From Oscillospiraceae bacterium (GTDB taxonomy: Bacteria > Bacillota > Clostridia > Oscillospirales > UBA929), in contig JAISVO010000002.1 of NCBI GenBank assembly GCA_031271525.1, positions 1-27,309 of the forward strand: a stretch of DNA of 27,309 bases, given 5' to 3'. The position numbers were made by a program, and so were the translations under genes. Each line of letters begins with the position of its first letter. Position 1 is the first letter of the stretch. Positions 6,750 through 14,878 of the stretch are shown here, one piece after another. The notes beneath the pieces were generated by a model. It was not told the origin of the DNA. It searched no databases and worked only from the letters and a program-made list of their open reading frames with translations.

Positions 6750-7736
6750 TTGGCTGGTTTTTTCGGACTCTTTGACTTCACAAAGCCCGGCAAAGGGGTG
6801 GATCCCAACGCGCCCCCCAAGAAGCCGTTCTTCCGGTTTTTCGAGCTGTTCTGGCGGAAGTTCACCCGGTTTATCCTGCTGAACCTCCTGTTATTCCTCC
6901 TGTTCCTGCCCATCATCACGGTGGTTTTTCGTTTCTTCAACCAATGGGTCGTGAGTTTGGACCCGGACTTCTACCAAAACATCATACAACAAGCGGAGGA
7001 GCAGGCCGCGAATCCGCCCGCCGAGGGGGAAGCGGCGCAAGGTGTCGTACTGTTCAGCATCCTTCAGGACATCCTCTTCCGTCTGCCCGTCTCGCTGCCC
7101 TTTTCCTCTCCGGCGACGCTTGGCGAGTGGGTTTTCCTCTTCTGGCTCCTCCTCTCTCTCTTACTCTACGGTCCGGTGATGTGCGGGTTCACCTACATGC
7201 TCCGGAACTTTGTCCGGGAGGAGCACGCGTGGATGAGCGACTTCTTTCTCCGGATGAAGTCGAACTTCAAGCAGGGGGTTGCGTTGGGACTTTTGGAGCT
7301 TTTCGCCCTATCGATGCTGATCCTCAACCTCACAATGCAGTCCGCCGACGGCGCGTCCGGCTGGACATCGTTTTCGGTGACCCTCGCGAAGCTTATCTCG
7401 CCCCTCCTGATGGTGATCATCCTGTTCACCCGGAAGTATATGTACCTGATGGCGGTTACCTTTAACATCTCAGTCTTCAACATCATCAAAAACTCTCTGG
7501 CCTTCTCGATTGTCGGCCTCCTCCGCAACGCCCTCGTGCTGGTGATTGAGGCGGCATTGATTTTTGCTGTCTTTTTCATCCCAATGGGCGATTTCCTGCT
7601 GCTGCCCTTCTTTTTCTTCTCGTTCACCGGATTCTTGTCGGTCTTCGCGGTCTACCCGCTAATCCATAAGCATATGATCCTGCCTAGTTTGAAGCGGGAG
7701 AGCGGTGAGGACGCCGAAACCGGCGACGAAACGTAG
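6750..7736 (+). CDS. YesL/DUF624 family membrane protein
   Basis: A 328-residue protein with about six hydrophobic segments and a soluble, Glu- and Ala-rich loop at about residues 85-105. The pattern fits DUF624: a conserved FWRKFTRFILLNLL and LPIIT near the first helix, then YGPVMCGFTYMLRNFVREEHAWMSDFF (quoted as GPVMCGF and VREEHAWMSDFF) and a final YPLIHKHMILPSLKR. It starts with TTG at 6750; GAGGAGA at 6736-6742 lies seven bases upstream and no nearby in-frame ATG fits. DUF624 proteins often sit beside carbohydrate transport genes, but none is here and the function is unknown. Translation starts 21 bases after the recombinase stop. A long inverted repeat follows the gene. Confidence 0.75.
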   Translation: MAGFFGLFDFTKPGKGVDPNAPPKKPFFRFFELFWRKFTRFILLNLLLFLLFLPIITVVFRFFNQWVVSLDPDFYQNIIQQAEEQAANPPAEGEAAQGVVLFSILQDILFRLPVSLPFSSPATLGEWVFLFWLLLSLLLYGPVMCGFTYMLRNFVREEHAWMSDFFLRMKSNFKQGVALGLLELFALSMLILNLTMQSADGASGWTSFSVTLAKLISPLLMVIILFTRKYMYLMAVTFNISVFNIIKNSLAFSIVGLLRNALVLVIEAALIFAVFFIPMGDFLLLPFFFFSFTGFLSVFAVYPLIHKHMILPSLKRESGEDAETGDET

Positions 7737-7751
7737 CACACAAAGTCGCTG

Positions 7752-7814
7752 CCCATGTATAGCGGTCAGCTCCGGCGGTATTCCGTTGCCGTTGGGGGTA
7801 ACGCTATACATGGG
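7752..7814. repeat. perfect 13-bp inverted repeat, possible terminator or mobile remnant
   Basis: CCCATGTATAGCG (7752-7764) and CGCTATACATGGG (7802-7814) are exact complements around a 37-base centre, which can itself form a small CGGCGG/CCGTTG hairpin. TTTATT follows the right arm. It fills most of the gap between the DUF624 gene and the kinase gene. It could end transcription of the former, or be a small palindromic element; neither is proven. Confidence 0.85.
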
Positions 7815-7837
7815 TTTATTGCGTAAGGAGAATGTTT

Positions 7838-8506
7838 GTGACCATTGTCGGAGTAGCCGGCGGCACCGGAAGCGGGAAGAGCACCTTTTGCAGGCTTCTC
7901 GCCTCAAACATCCCGGATTCAACGGTGATCGACGGAGACGCGATGTTGAACGAAATCTTGTGGCTCCATCGGGACGCCTTTTCCCAGCTGCTCGGCGAGG
8001 CCCAGCAGTTGGATAGCCGCGGGCGGCTGAAGCTGTGCTTCTTCACAAAAAATCCTCTCCGCATCCGGGACGCGGTCACAATCGCCCGAGGTTACCTGAA
8101 CGGCTCGGCCCCGCCGGACGGGGAAGATGCCTTGACGACCGCCATCGCGACGGCGCGGGACTTGATGAGTACGGCGCTGGAAGCCCGGCTGAACAGTCTG
8201 ACGGAGGATACGGTGATCCTCGACTGGGCGAACCTTCCGTTTTTAGACGTCTGGCGGCGGTGCGACCTGCGGATCCTGATGAACGCGGAGGACGGCCAGC
8301 GACTCCGCCGGCTCAAAAAGCGGAACGGTCAGCGGGAGTTCACCGAGGAAGAGCTGCGGGCGTTGATCGACCACGCCTTCCTTCCGGCGGACGAGATCGG
8401 CTGCGATATACGGATCGATAACGACCGGATCGAGACGCTGATCCAAAAGGCGTCGGAGATCGGGGCGCTCCTCCGGCGCAAATACCCCCGCACACAAAAA
8501 AATTGA
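7838..8506 (+). CDS. dephospho-CoA kinase-like P-loop kinase
   Basis: A 222-residue cytosolic nucleoside/nucleotide kinase-like protein. It begins MTIVGVAGGTGSGKST, with the Walker A loop at about residues 8-14, followed by IDGDAM. A later segment reads LDWANLPFLDVWRRCDLRILM, then RLRRLKKRNG and the end ADEIGCDIRIDNDR. That order resembles dephospho-CoA kinase (CoaE), where a PLLFE-like segment, a lid arginine region and an AD..IDN segment occur in the same places. The match is partial, so another kinase of the uridine/cytidylate type remains possible. The start is GTG 7838 rather than ATG 7832, because AAGGAG at 7825-7830 is one base from the ATG but seven from the GTG. The gene ends inside the symporter promoter. 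Confidence 0.68.
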   Translation: MTIVGVAGGTGSGKSTFCRLLASNIPDSTVIDGDAMLNEILWLHRDAFSQLLGEAQQLDSRGRLKLCFFTKNPLRIRDAVTIARGYLNGSAPPDGEDALTTAIATARDLMSTALEARLNSLTEDTVILDWANLPFLDVWRRCDLRILMNAEDGQRLRRLKKRNGQREFTEEELRALIDHAFLPADEIGCDIRIDNDRIETLIQKASEIGALLRRKYPRTQKN

Positions 8507-8531
8507 CATTCCCTGCGAAGTCCTGTATAAT
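8503..8531 (+). promoter_or_regulatory. perfect consensus sigma-A promoter for the symporter-paaK-ior operon
   Basis: TTGACA (8503-8508), a 17-base spacer and TATAAT (8526-8531) match the vegetative consensus exactly. The -35 box overlaps the TGA stop of the upstream kinase gene. The predicted start near 8538 leaves a leader of about 17 bases. No operator-like repeat was seen within it. Confidence 0.88.
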
Positions 8532-8554
8532 GCTTCAAAAAGAAGCGGGGATTG

Positions 8555-10126
8555 ATGGAGATGGTGCAGAATATCGCGACGGCGGCGCTGCTGTTGTTCG
8601 CTGTCGGAATGGTTGCGATCGGGCTTATCAGCCGAAAGAAGGCCGCCACGGTCGAGGGTTTTGTGTTGGGCGGACGGCGCGTCGGCCCGTGGATGTCGGC
8701 GTTCGCCTACGGCACTACATACTTCTCGGCGGTGATCTTTGTCGGTTATGCCGGCACCCACGGCTGGAACATCGGCGTTGCCTCGATCTGGATCGGGATC
8801 GGCAACGCTCTGATCGGCTGTCTTCTCTCTTGGAAGCTCCTTGCGGCGCGGACCCGGCGGATGACCCATGTGCTGGGTGCGCGGACGATGCCCGAACTTC
8901 TGGAGGGCCGCTACCTCTCTAAGAATATGAAGATCGTCTCGGCGTGTATCATCTTCGTCTTTCTGATGCCCTACGCCGCTTCGGTCTATAAGGGTTTGGG
9001 GATGCTCTTCTCTTCCGTCTTCTTCCCCGACCTCGACCCGGTGGCGGACACAGCCTTTTTAGGGATGTCCGCCACCAACCTGTGCATCCTAATCGTCGCC
9101 GTCCTAACGGCGGCCTATCTGGTACTGGGCGGCTACACCGCGATTGCTCTGAGTGACTTCATTCAGGGGATCATCATGATCGCCGGGGTGGTTGTCCTAG
9201 TCGTCGCGATGACCCTTCACCCGAATGTCGGCGGCTTTGGCAATGTCCTTTCGGGCCTTGCAAAAGTTGACAAGGGGTTGACCGACTTCACCGGCGGGGG
9301 CCAGTGGTCATTTTTGCTGACAAACATCCTCCTGACCAGTTTAGGGGTCTTTGGCCTGCCCCAGATGGCGCAGAAGTTCTACGCCATCCGGGACCAAGCC
9401 TCGGTCAAGCGCGCAACCGTCGTATCCACCGTCTTCGCTCTGATCATCGGGTGCGGCGCGTACTATGTCGGTTCGCTGTCCCGGCTGGTGCTGAGCGAGG
9501 TACCCAAAGGGGGCACCGACGCGATTATCCCCACCATGCTGATGAACGCCTTTTCTGACTCAATCCCCGGGATGATCCTGCTGGCGGTCATCCTGTTACT
9601 GGTTCTGTCCGCCTCGATGTCCACCCTGTCGTCCGTGGTGCTGACATCGGCGACCGCGATCACGGTGGATTTGGTCTTCCGGCTCAAAACGGACGAGAAG
9701 CGGCAGATCAATATCACCCGCCTGTTCTGCCTGCTCTTTGTCGCGTGCAGCTTTGTATTCGCGACGTTTAACTTCGCCGTCATCGTCTCGATCATGTCCT
9801 ATTCTTGGGGGGTTGTCGCCGGCTGTTTCATCGGTCCCTACGTCTGGGGGCTGTTCTCCCAAAAGATTACCCGCGCCGGGGCTTGGGCGGGGATGCTCGG
9901 CGCTCTTGCAACCGTCCTGATCATGACGGTGAGCGGCACGGCCGCGAACCTCGGCGGCTCGACGCTGTATGAGGCGTTTTCGGCGGCTTCCAAGAACTCC
10001 CCGCTGTTCGGCGTCGCCGCGATGGGCGTCTCGCTGTTCTTGGTTCCCATCGTCAGCCTGTTGACGCAGAAATATAAATTTCCAAAGGAGCATGTAGAGA
10101 AGGTGTTCAGCGATGTGGCAGCCTGA
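8555..10126 (+). CDS. sodium:solute symporter (SSS family)
   Basis: A 523-residue inner-membrane transporter with about 13 hydrophobic helices, as in the PutP/PanF family. After an N-terminal helix comes a conserved block, VEGFVLGGRRVGPWMSAFAYGTTYFSA (shown as VEGFVLGGR and WMSAFAYG), typical of SSS loop and helix 2. The segment LSASMSTLSSVVLTSATAI near residues 345-370 corresponds to the helix with conserved serines that bind sodium. The ATG at 8555 was chosen; an in-frame TTG at 8552 and ATG at 8561 also exist and no strong ribosome site decides between them. The end overlaps paaK by 14 bases, so the operon context suggests that the substrate is a monocarboxylate, perhaps an arylacetate; this is inference. 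Confidence 0.92.
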   Translation: MEMVQNIATAALLLFAVGMVAIGLISRKKAATVEGFVLGGRRVGPWMSAFAYGTTYFSAVIFVGYAGTHGWNIGVASIWIGIGNALIGCLLSWKLLAARTRRMTHVLGARTMPELLEGRYLSKNMKIVSACIIFVFLMPYAASVYKGLGMLFSSVFFPDLDPVADTAFLGMSATNLCILIVAVLTAAYLVLGGYTAIALSDFIQGIIMIAGVVVLVVAMTLHPNVGGFGNVLSGLAKVDKGLTDFTGGGQWSFLLTNILLTSLGVFGLPQMAQKFYAIRDQASVKRATVVSTVFALIIGCGAYYVGSLSRLVLSEVPKGGTDAIIPTMLMNAFSDSIPGMILLAVILLLVLSASMSTLSSVVLTSATAITVDLVFRLKTDEKRQINITRLFCLLFVACSFVFATFNFAVIVSIMSYSWGVVAGCFIGPYVWGLFSQKITRAGAWAGMLGALATVLIMTVSGTAANLGGSTLYEAFSAASKNSPLFGVAAMGVSLFLVPIVSLLTQKYKFPKEHVEKVFSDVAA

Positions 10127-11399
10127 AATCGAGACAATGCCGAGGGAGAGCATCCGCGCGCTGCAGGAGGAACGGTTCCTTCGGACATGGAACCATATCT
10201 GGGATCGCGCCCCGGCGCAGCGGGGACTCCTTCAAGCGGCGGGGATTGGGCGGGGGGATGTGAAAAGTCTCTCCGACATTGTAAAACTCCCCTTTACCGA
10301 TAAAAAAGCTTTTGCCGACAATTACCCCTTCGGTCTGTTCGCGGTCCCGCAGGAGGAGGTCATACGTCTGCACGGCACCTCCGGCACCACCGGAAAGCCC
10401 GCGATGGGCGGCTATACCGCAGGCGACATGGCGGTATGGAAGGACTTGATCGCAAGGGTTTGCGCCGCCGCCGGCGTGACGAAGCGCGACCTCGCGCAGG
10501 TATCGTTCGGCTACGGGCTGTTTACCGGTGGGTTTGGGCTGCATCAAGGCTTGGAGCACATGGGGGTCTGCGTCCTGCCGATGAGCGCCGGGCAAACCGA
10601 GAAGCAATTGATGATGATGCGGGACATGGGCGCGACGGTGTTGGTTTCCACCCCGTCCTACGCGTTGTACCTCTCCGAGGCGGTGCGGGAGCACGGGATC
10701 AAAGACCAGTTGAAGCTCCGGGTCGGCCTGTTCGGCGGGGAGGGGCACACCCCCGAGATGGCGGCCCAAATCGAGGAGAACCTCGGCATCACCGCCACAA
10801 GCAACTATGGGCTTTGCGAGCTGACCGGACCCGGCGTCTCGGGGGAATGCCTGTTCCGGGAGGGGATGCACATCGCGGAAGATCACTTCTACACCGAGAT
10901 CATCGACCCGGAGACCGGTGCGGTTCTCCCGGAAGGGGAAACGGGGGAACTGGTCGTCACCCCGCTGACCCGGGAAGCGCTCCCTCTGATCCGCTACCGC
11001 ACCAAGGACATCACCCGCGTTACCTATGAACGCTGCCGGTGCGGGCGGACGCACGTCCGGATGGACCCGACCCTCGGGCGGAGCGACGACATGCTGATCA
11101 TCCGGGGTGTCAACGTCTTCCCCTCCCAGATCGAGAGCGTCCTGATCCGTCAGGAGCACATCGGTCCCCATTATCTGTTGGTGGTTCGCCGGGAGGGCGT
11201 GACCGACACACTGGAGGTGCAGGTCGAGCTGATCGACGGTTCGGTGCTCGAAAGCTTTGGCATGCTGGAGAAGATTAAGCACACAATCCAGAGCCGGATC
11301 AAAGATATTCTGGGGTTGACCGTCAAAGTGACGCTGGTTGCCCCGCAGACAATAGAGAGGTTTATGGGCAAAGCCCGGAGGGTAAAGGATGAGCGGTAA
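10113..11399 (+). CDS. paaK: phenylacetate--CoA ligase family protein (first copy)
   Basis: A 428-residue AMP-forming ligase of the PaaK branch, which joins phenylacetate or related aryl acids to CoA at the cost of ATP. It opens WQPEIETM, as PaaK proteins do. The nucleotide loop HGTSGTTGKP is at 87-96; YGLCELTGPGVSGE forms the A5 region, and RSDDMLIIRGVNVFPSQIES starts at 323. A CRCG pair near 310 resembles the metal-binding cysteines of some members. AAGGTG (10100-10105) lies seven bases before the ATG. The gene overlaps the symporter by 14 bases and iorA by 11, so all three are translated together. It may make aryl-CoA for IorAB, or work in reverse. Substrate is not decided by sequence. Confidence 0.93.
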   Translation: MWQPEIETMPRESIRALQEERFLRTWNHIWDRAPAQRGLLQAAGIGRGDVKSLSDIVKLPFTDKKAFADNYPFGLFAVPQEEVIRLHGTSGTTGKPAMGGYTAGDMAVWKDLIARVCAAAGVTKRDLAQVSFGYGLFTGGFGLHQGLEHMGVCVLPMSAGQTEKQLMMMRDMGATVLVSTPSYALYLSEAVREHGIKDQLKLRVGLFGGEGHTPEMAAQIEENLGITATSNYGLCELTGPGVSGECLFREGMHIAEDHFYTEIIDPETGAVLPEGETGELVVTPLTREALPLIRYRTKDITRVTYERCRCGRTHVRMDPTLGRSDDMLIIRGVNVFPSQIESVLIRQEHIGPHYLLVVRREGVTDTLEVQVELIDGSVLESFGMLEKIKHTIQSRIKDILGLTVKVTLVAPQTIERFMGKARRVKDER

Positions 11400-12963
11400 A
11401 CGAAAAGTATTGATGATGGGCAACGAAGCGGTGGCGCGGGGGCTGACCGAAGCGGGATGTTCCTTCGTATCCAGCTACCCCGGCACTCCCAGCACCGAGA
11501 TCACAGAGTTTGCCGCGAAAACAGTTTATGCCGAGTGGGCGCCCAACGAGAAGGTCGCCGTGGAAGCTGCCCTCGGCGCGTCGCTCGCCGGAGCGCGGTC
11601 ATTTTCGGGGATGAAGCATGTCGGGGTGAACGTGGCGGCCGACCCGCTGTTCACGGCGGCGTATACCGGTATCAACGGCGGCGTGGTGATCGCGGTCGCG
11701 GATGATCCGGGCTGCCACTCGTCCCAAAACGAGCAGGACAGCCGTCATTACGCGGAAGCGATGAAGCTGCCGATGCTGGAACCGTCCGACTCGCAGGAGT
11801 GCCTTGACTTCACCAAAACCGCGTTTACACTGTCGGAACGGTTTGACACCCCGGTGCTGCTCCGCCTCACAACCCGGATCAGCCACTCCCGCTCGGCCGT
11901 GACTGTGGGGGAGATCGAGCGGCCGGTGTTGCGGGAGTATCAGAAAAACCCGGGTAAGAACGTCATGGTCCCCGCCGCCGCGAGAGTCCGCCACGCCGCG
12001 CTGGAGGAGCGTCTCGCGTCTCTCGGGGACTTTTGCGAGGAGAGCGGGCTGAATCGGATCGAGTGGGGCACCGAGCGCAAAATCGGGGTCGTCGCCTCGG
12101 GGATCTCGTACCAAACGGCGCGGGAAGCGCTGGGGGACAGCGCGAGTTACCTAAAGCTCGGAATGGTCTTCCCTCTGCCGGTCCTCCCCCTGCGGGAACT
12201 GGCGGAAGCCGTGGACGAGCTGTGGGTGATCGAGGAACTGGACGACTTCATCGAAACCCATTGCAAAAAACATGGGCTCAAGGTTTGGGGCAAAGCCGAC
12301 CTGACCCCGCTGGGCGAGTACACGGTACCGATCCTCCGCCAAGCGGTCTTGGGTGAAACAGCTGAGGAATCCCCCCAATCGGAGTTGTTATTAAATAACG
12401 TGCCGCCCCGTCCCCCCGTCCTCTGCCCGGGCTGTCCTCACTGGGGCACCTTCGGAGTAATCAAGAAGCTGAACCTTACTGTGATGGGGGACATCGGCTG
12501 CTACACCCTCGGTGCGTCGCCGCCGCTCTCGTCGATGGATTTCTGCGTCTGTATGGGCGCGTCGGTGTCGTCGCTCCACGGGTTCCTGAAGGTCAGGCCG
12601 GATCGGGCTGACAAAGCGGTCGCCGTCATCGGGGACTCCACCTTCATGCACTCCGGGCTGACGGGCCTTATGAACATCGTCTACAATCAAACCCCCGCGA
12701 CCGTGCTGATTCTGGACAACGCCATCACCGGGATGACTGGGCACCAGCAAAATCCGGGCACCGGGCTGACGCTGATGGGTCAGTCGGCGCCCGTGCTGGA
12801 TCTGGAAGCCGTTTGCCGGTCGCTTGGGGTCAAACGGGTCGTCACCGCCGATCCGCGTGACCCGGCGGCCCTCGAAGCCGCGCTGAAGGAAGAGCTGGCG
12901 GCAAGCGAGCCTTCGGTTGTGGTTGTGCGCCGGCCGTGCGCGTTGCTGGAGGGTTCAATATGA
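11389..12963 (+). CDS. iorA: indolepyruvate:ferredoxin oxidoreductase alpha subunit, lacking the C-terminal ferredoxin domain
   Basis: IorA is the thiamine-diphosphate subunit that converts aryl-pyruvates plus CoA into aryl-acetyl-CoA, CO2 and reduced ferredoxin, or the reverse. The 524 residues start with SSYPGTPSTEI (28-38), contain CPGCPHWG (346-353) and GDIGC (367-371), and carry the thiamine-diphosphate motif GDSTFMHSG from 415 with N nearby. The protein ends RRPCALLEGSI, exactly where well-studied IorA proteins continue into a domain with two CxxCxxCxxxCP clusters. That domain is missing and no separate ferredoxin gene follows. GGAGGG (11377-11382) supports the ATG. The start overlaps paaK by 11 bases and the stop overlaps iorB by four (ATGA). 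The partner carrying electrons is unknown. Confidence 0.95.
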   Translation: MSGKRKVLMMGNEAVARGLTEAGCSFVSSYPGTPSTEITEFAAKTVYAEWAPNEKVAVEAALGASLAGARSFSGMKHVGVNVAADPLFTAAYTGINGGVVIAVADDPGCHSSQNEQDSRHYAEAMKLPMLEPSDSQECLDFTKTAFTLSERFDTPVLLRLTTRISHSRSAVTVGEIERPVLREYQKNPGKNVMVPAAARVRHAALEERLASLGDFCEESGLNRIEWGTERKIGVVASGISYQTAREALGDSASYLKLGMVFPLPVLPLRELAEAVDELWVIEELDDFIETHCKKHGLKVWGKADLTPLGEYTVPILRQAVLGETAEESPQSELLLNNVPPRPPVLCPGCPHWGTFGVIKKLNLTVMGDIGCYTLGASPPLSSMDFCVCMGASVSSLHGFLKVRPDRADKAVAVIGDSTFMHSGLTGLMNIVYNQTPATVLILDNAITGMTGHQQNPGTGLTLMGQSAPVLDLEAVCRSLGVKRVVTADPRDPAALEAALKEELAASEPSVVVVRRPCALLEGSI

Positions 12964-13508
12964 TCAACATCGTCATCGCGGGAGTCGGCGGGCAGGGGAG
13001 CATCCTCGCCGCAAAGGTCTTGGGCAGTCTGTATTTATCCAAAGGTTTGGATGTAAAGGTCAACGAGGTACACGGTATGAGCCAGCGGGGCGGCAGTGTC
13101 GTCACGATGATCCGCGCGGGGGAGAAGGTGCATAACCCCCTTGTGTCGGTCGGTGAGGCGGACTATTTGGTCGGGCTTGAGATCCACGAGACCCTCCGCG
13201 CTTGGCCCTACCTCGCGAAAAACGGCAAAGCGGTCACATCGACCCGAGTTATTCCTATCCGGTATCAGCCCGGCGAGGCAGCCTCGGTCGGCATTATCGG
13301 CGGCGTCATCCGGATTGAAGCCGAGGAACTCGCAAAAAAAGCGGGGAACGCCAAGAGCGAGAATATCGTTCTGCTGGGCGCGCTCTCAAATTTCCTAGAC
13401 TTTTCCGGGGACGAATGGGAAGCCGCTCTCCGGGAGAACATCAAGCCGAAACATATCGGCGTCAACCTAAACGCTTTTCAACTGGGCCGTGAGGAGGTAC
13501 CGAAATGA
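12960..13508 (+). CDS. iorB: indolepyruvate:ferredoxin oxidoreductase beta subunit
   Basis: A 182-residue gamma-domain-type subunit that pairs with IorA. The N-terminus reads INIVIAGVGGQGS with GVGGQG at 8-13, and the family signature HGMSQRGGSV is at about 38-47. The ATG at 12960 is preceded by GGAGGG (12948-12953) at six bases; a longer frame starting at 12936 is not needed. It overlaps iorA by four bases (ATGA) and the next paaK by four (ATGA), which argues for equal production. No iron-sulfur cluster motif is present, so neither subunit shows one here. Confidence 0.94.
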   Translation: MINIVIAGVGGQGSILAAKVLGSLYLSKGLDVKVNEVHGMSQRGGSVVTMIRAGEKVHNPLVSVGEADYLVGLEIHETLRAWPYLAKNGKAVTSTRVIPIRYQPGEAASVGIIGGVIRIEAEELAKKAGNAKSENIVLLGALSNFLDFSGDEWEAALRENIKPKHIGVNLNAFQLGREEVPK

Positions 13509-14806
13509 ACGCCTATTGGAACCCCGAAATCGAGACAATGAGCCGGGACGCGCTGACCACCCTGCAGGACCGCCGGCTCAGGACGGCGCTGAACCACGCA
13601 TATACAAACTGCAAGCCCTACCGCGCCAAAATGGAAGCGGCGGGGATCCTCCCCGGCGATATCAACGGCGTCGAGGACCTCTGGAAGCTCCCTATGACCC
13701 ATAAAAGCGACCTGCGGGACAGCTACCCCTATGGCATGTTCGCCGTCCCGATGGGGGATGTCGTGCGGATTCACGCCTCCTCCGGCACCACCGGCAAGCA
13801 GACTGTCGTAGGGTATACGGCGCAGGACATCGCGGTCTGGGGCGAGTGTATGGCGCGATGTCTGACAATGGCGGGCGCGACTAAAGACGACATCGTTCAC
13901 GTCTCCTACGGCTACGGGCTGTTCACCGGCGGTTTGGGGGGGCACATCGGCGGCGAGACAATCGGCGCGGCGACCATTCCCGCCTCCACCGGCAACACCA
14001 AACGTCAGCTCCAAATGTTCAGCGACTTCGGCTCCACGGTCCTTCTCTGCACCCCGTCCTACGCGATGCACCTCGGCGACGCCGTCTTGGAAGAGGGTAT
14101 CCGTGACCAATTAAAACTCCGGATCGGCTTGTTCGGAGCCGAGCCTTGGACCGAGGAGATGCGGGGTGAAATAGAGAGCCGACTCGGCGTCCGCGCCCAT
14201 GACATCTACGGGCTGTCCGAAGTGATGGGGCCCGGCGTCTCCTGCGACTGTCCCGAACGGAAGGGTTTGCATGTGATGGAGGATCACTTCTTGGTGGAAA
14301 TCGTCGATCCCCATACCGGAAAGCCTCTGCCGGACGGGGTTCCGGGCGAGCTGGTCTTCACCTGCGTCACCAAGGAAGCCCTCCCCCTGATCCGCTACAA
14401 CACCCGGGACATCTGCACGATCGACCGCTCTCCCTGCGCCTGCGGACGGAACCTGACCCGGATGGGGAAGATCACCGGGCGGACCGACGACATGCTGATC
14501 ATCCGGGGCGTAAATGTTTTCCCTTCACAGGTGGAGAGCGTCCTGCTCGGTGTCGCCGGCGTCGCGCCGTACTACCGGCTGGTGGTCGATCGGATCAATA
14601 ATCTCGATGCGCTGGAGATTCAGGTCGAGATGACCGAAGGTCTGTTCTCGGACGAGGAGCGCCGGATCGAATCGACGGTCCGCCGGATCGAAAAGGATGT
14701 CCTCAGTATGCTGGGCATCTCCGCGAAGATCACGCTGGTCTCCCACGGCACCATAGAGCGTTTTGAAGGCAAGGCAAAGAGAGTATTAGATAGGAGAACG
14801 CCTTAA
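13505..14806 (+). CDS. paaK: phenylacetate--CoA ligase family protein (second copy)
   Basis: A 433-residue paralogue of the ligase at 10113, similar along its whole length. It starts MNAYWNPEIETM and carries the nucleotide loop HASSGTTGKQ at 90-99, then SEVMGPGVSCDC and RTDDMLIIRGVNVFPSQVES. GAGGAGG (13491-13497) precedes the ATG, which overlaps the iorB stop by four bases. Residues around the loop and the middle differ between the copies (for example HIGGE here against HQGLE in the first copy), so the two may prefer different aryl acids, such as phenylacetate and indoleacetate; this is a guess. A long hairpin covers the stop codon. Confidence 0.92.
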   Translation: MNAYWNPEIETMSRDALTTLQDRRLRTALNHAYTNCKPYRAKMEAAGILPGDINGVEDLWKLPMTHKSDLRDSYPYGMFAVPMGDVVRIHASSGTTGKQTVVGYTAQDIAVWGECMARCLTMAGATKDDIVHVSYGYGLFTGGLGGHIGGETIGAATIPASTGNTKRQLQMFSDFGSTVLLCTPSYAMHLGDAVLEEGIRDQLKLRIGLFGAEPWTEEMRGEIESRLGVRAHDIYGLSEVMGPGVSCDCPERKGLHVMEDHFLVEIVDPHTGKPLPDGVPGELVFTCVTKEALPLIRYNTRDICTIDRSPCACGRNLTRMGKITGRTDDMLIIRGVNVFPSQVESVLLGVAGVAPYYRLVVDRINNLDALEIQVEMTEGLFSDEERRIESTVRRIEKDVLSMLGISAKITLVSHGTIERFEGKAKRVLDRRTP

Positions 14807-14834
14807 GAACATTTTCGGAAAATAGTTCTTAAGG
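14801..14834 (+). promoter_or_regulatory. long hairpin over the second paaK stop codon
   Basis: CCTTAAGAAC (14801-14810) pairs exactly with GTTCTTAAGG (14825-14834), and ATTTT/AAAAT extends the stem to 15 bp with one bulged A and a CGG loop. The TAA stop (14804-14806) is in the stem. No T-run follows at once, so a stabilising or attenuating role is more likely than full termination. Confidence 0.75.
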
Positions 14835-14878
14835 AATCTCCAAAATTTTTCATAAATGTATTATTGGGAGGTTCTGAC

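Noticed and set aside
7752..7814. integron attC site
   Set aside because: The arms are perfect complements without the GTTRRRY core or the unpaired bases expected of attC, and no integron integrase or cassette array is present.
7832..7837. ATG 7832 as start of the kinase gene
   Set aside because: The AAGGAG site ends one base before it; GTG 7838 has normal spacing and gives the typical MTIVGVAGG start.
10107..11423. 438-codon - strand frame opposite the first paaK
   Set aside because: Its translation is rich in His, Arg, Gln and Pro with no family motif; the + strand frame is a clear PaaK.
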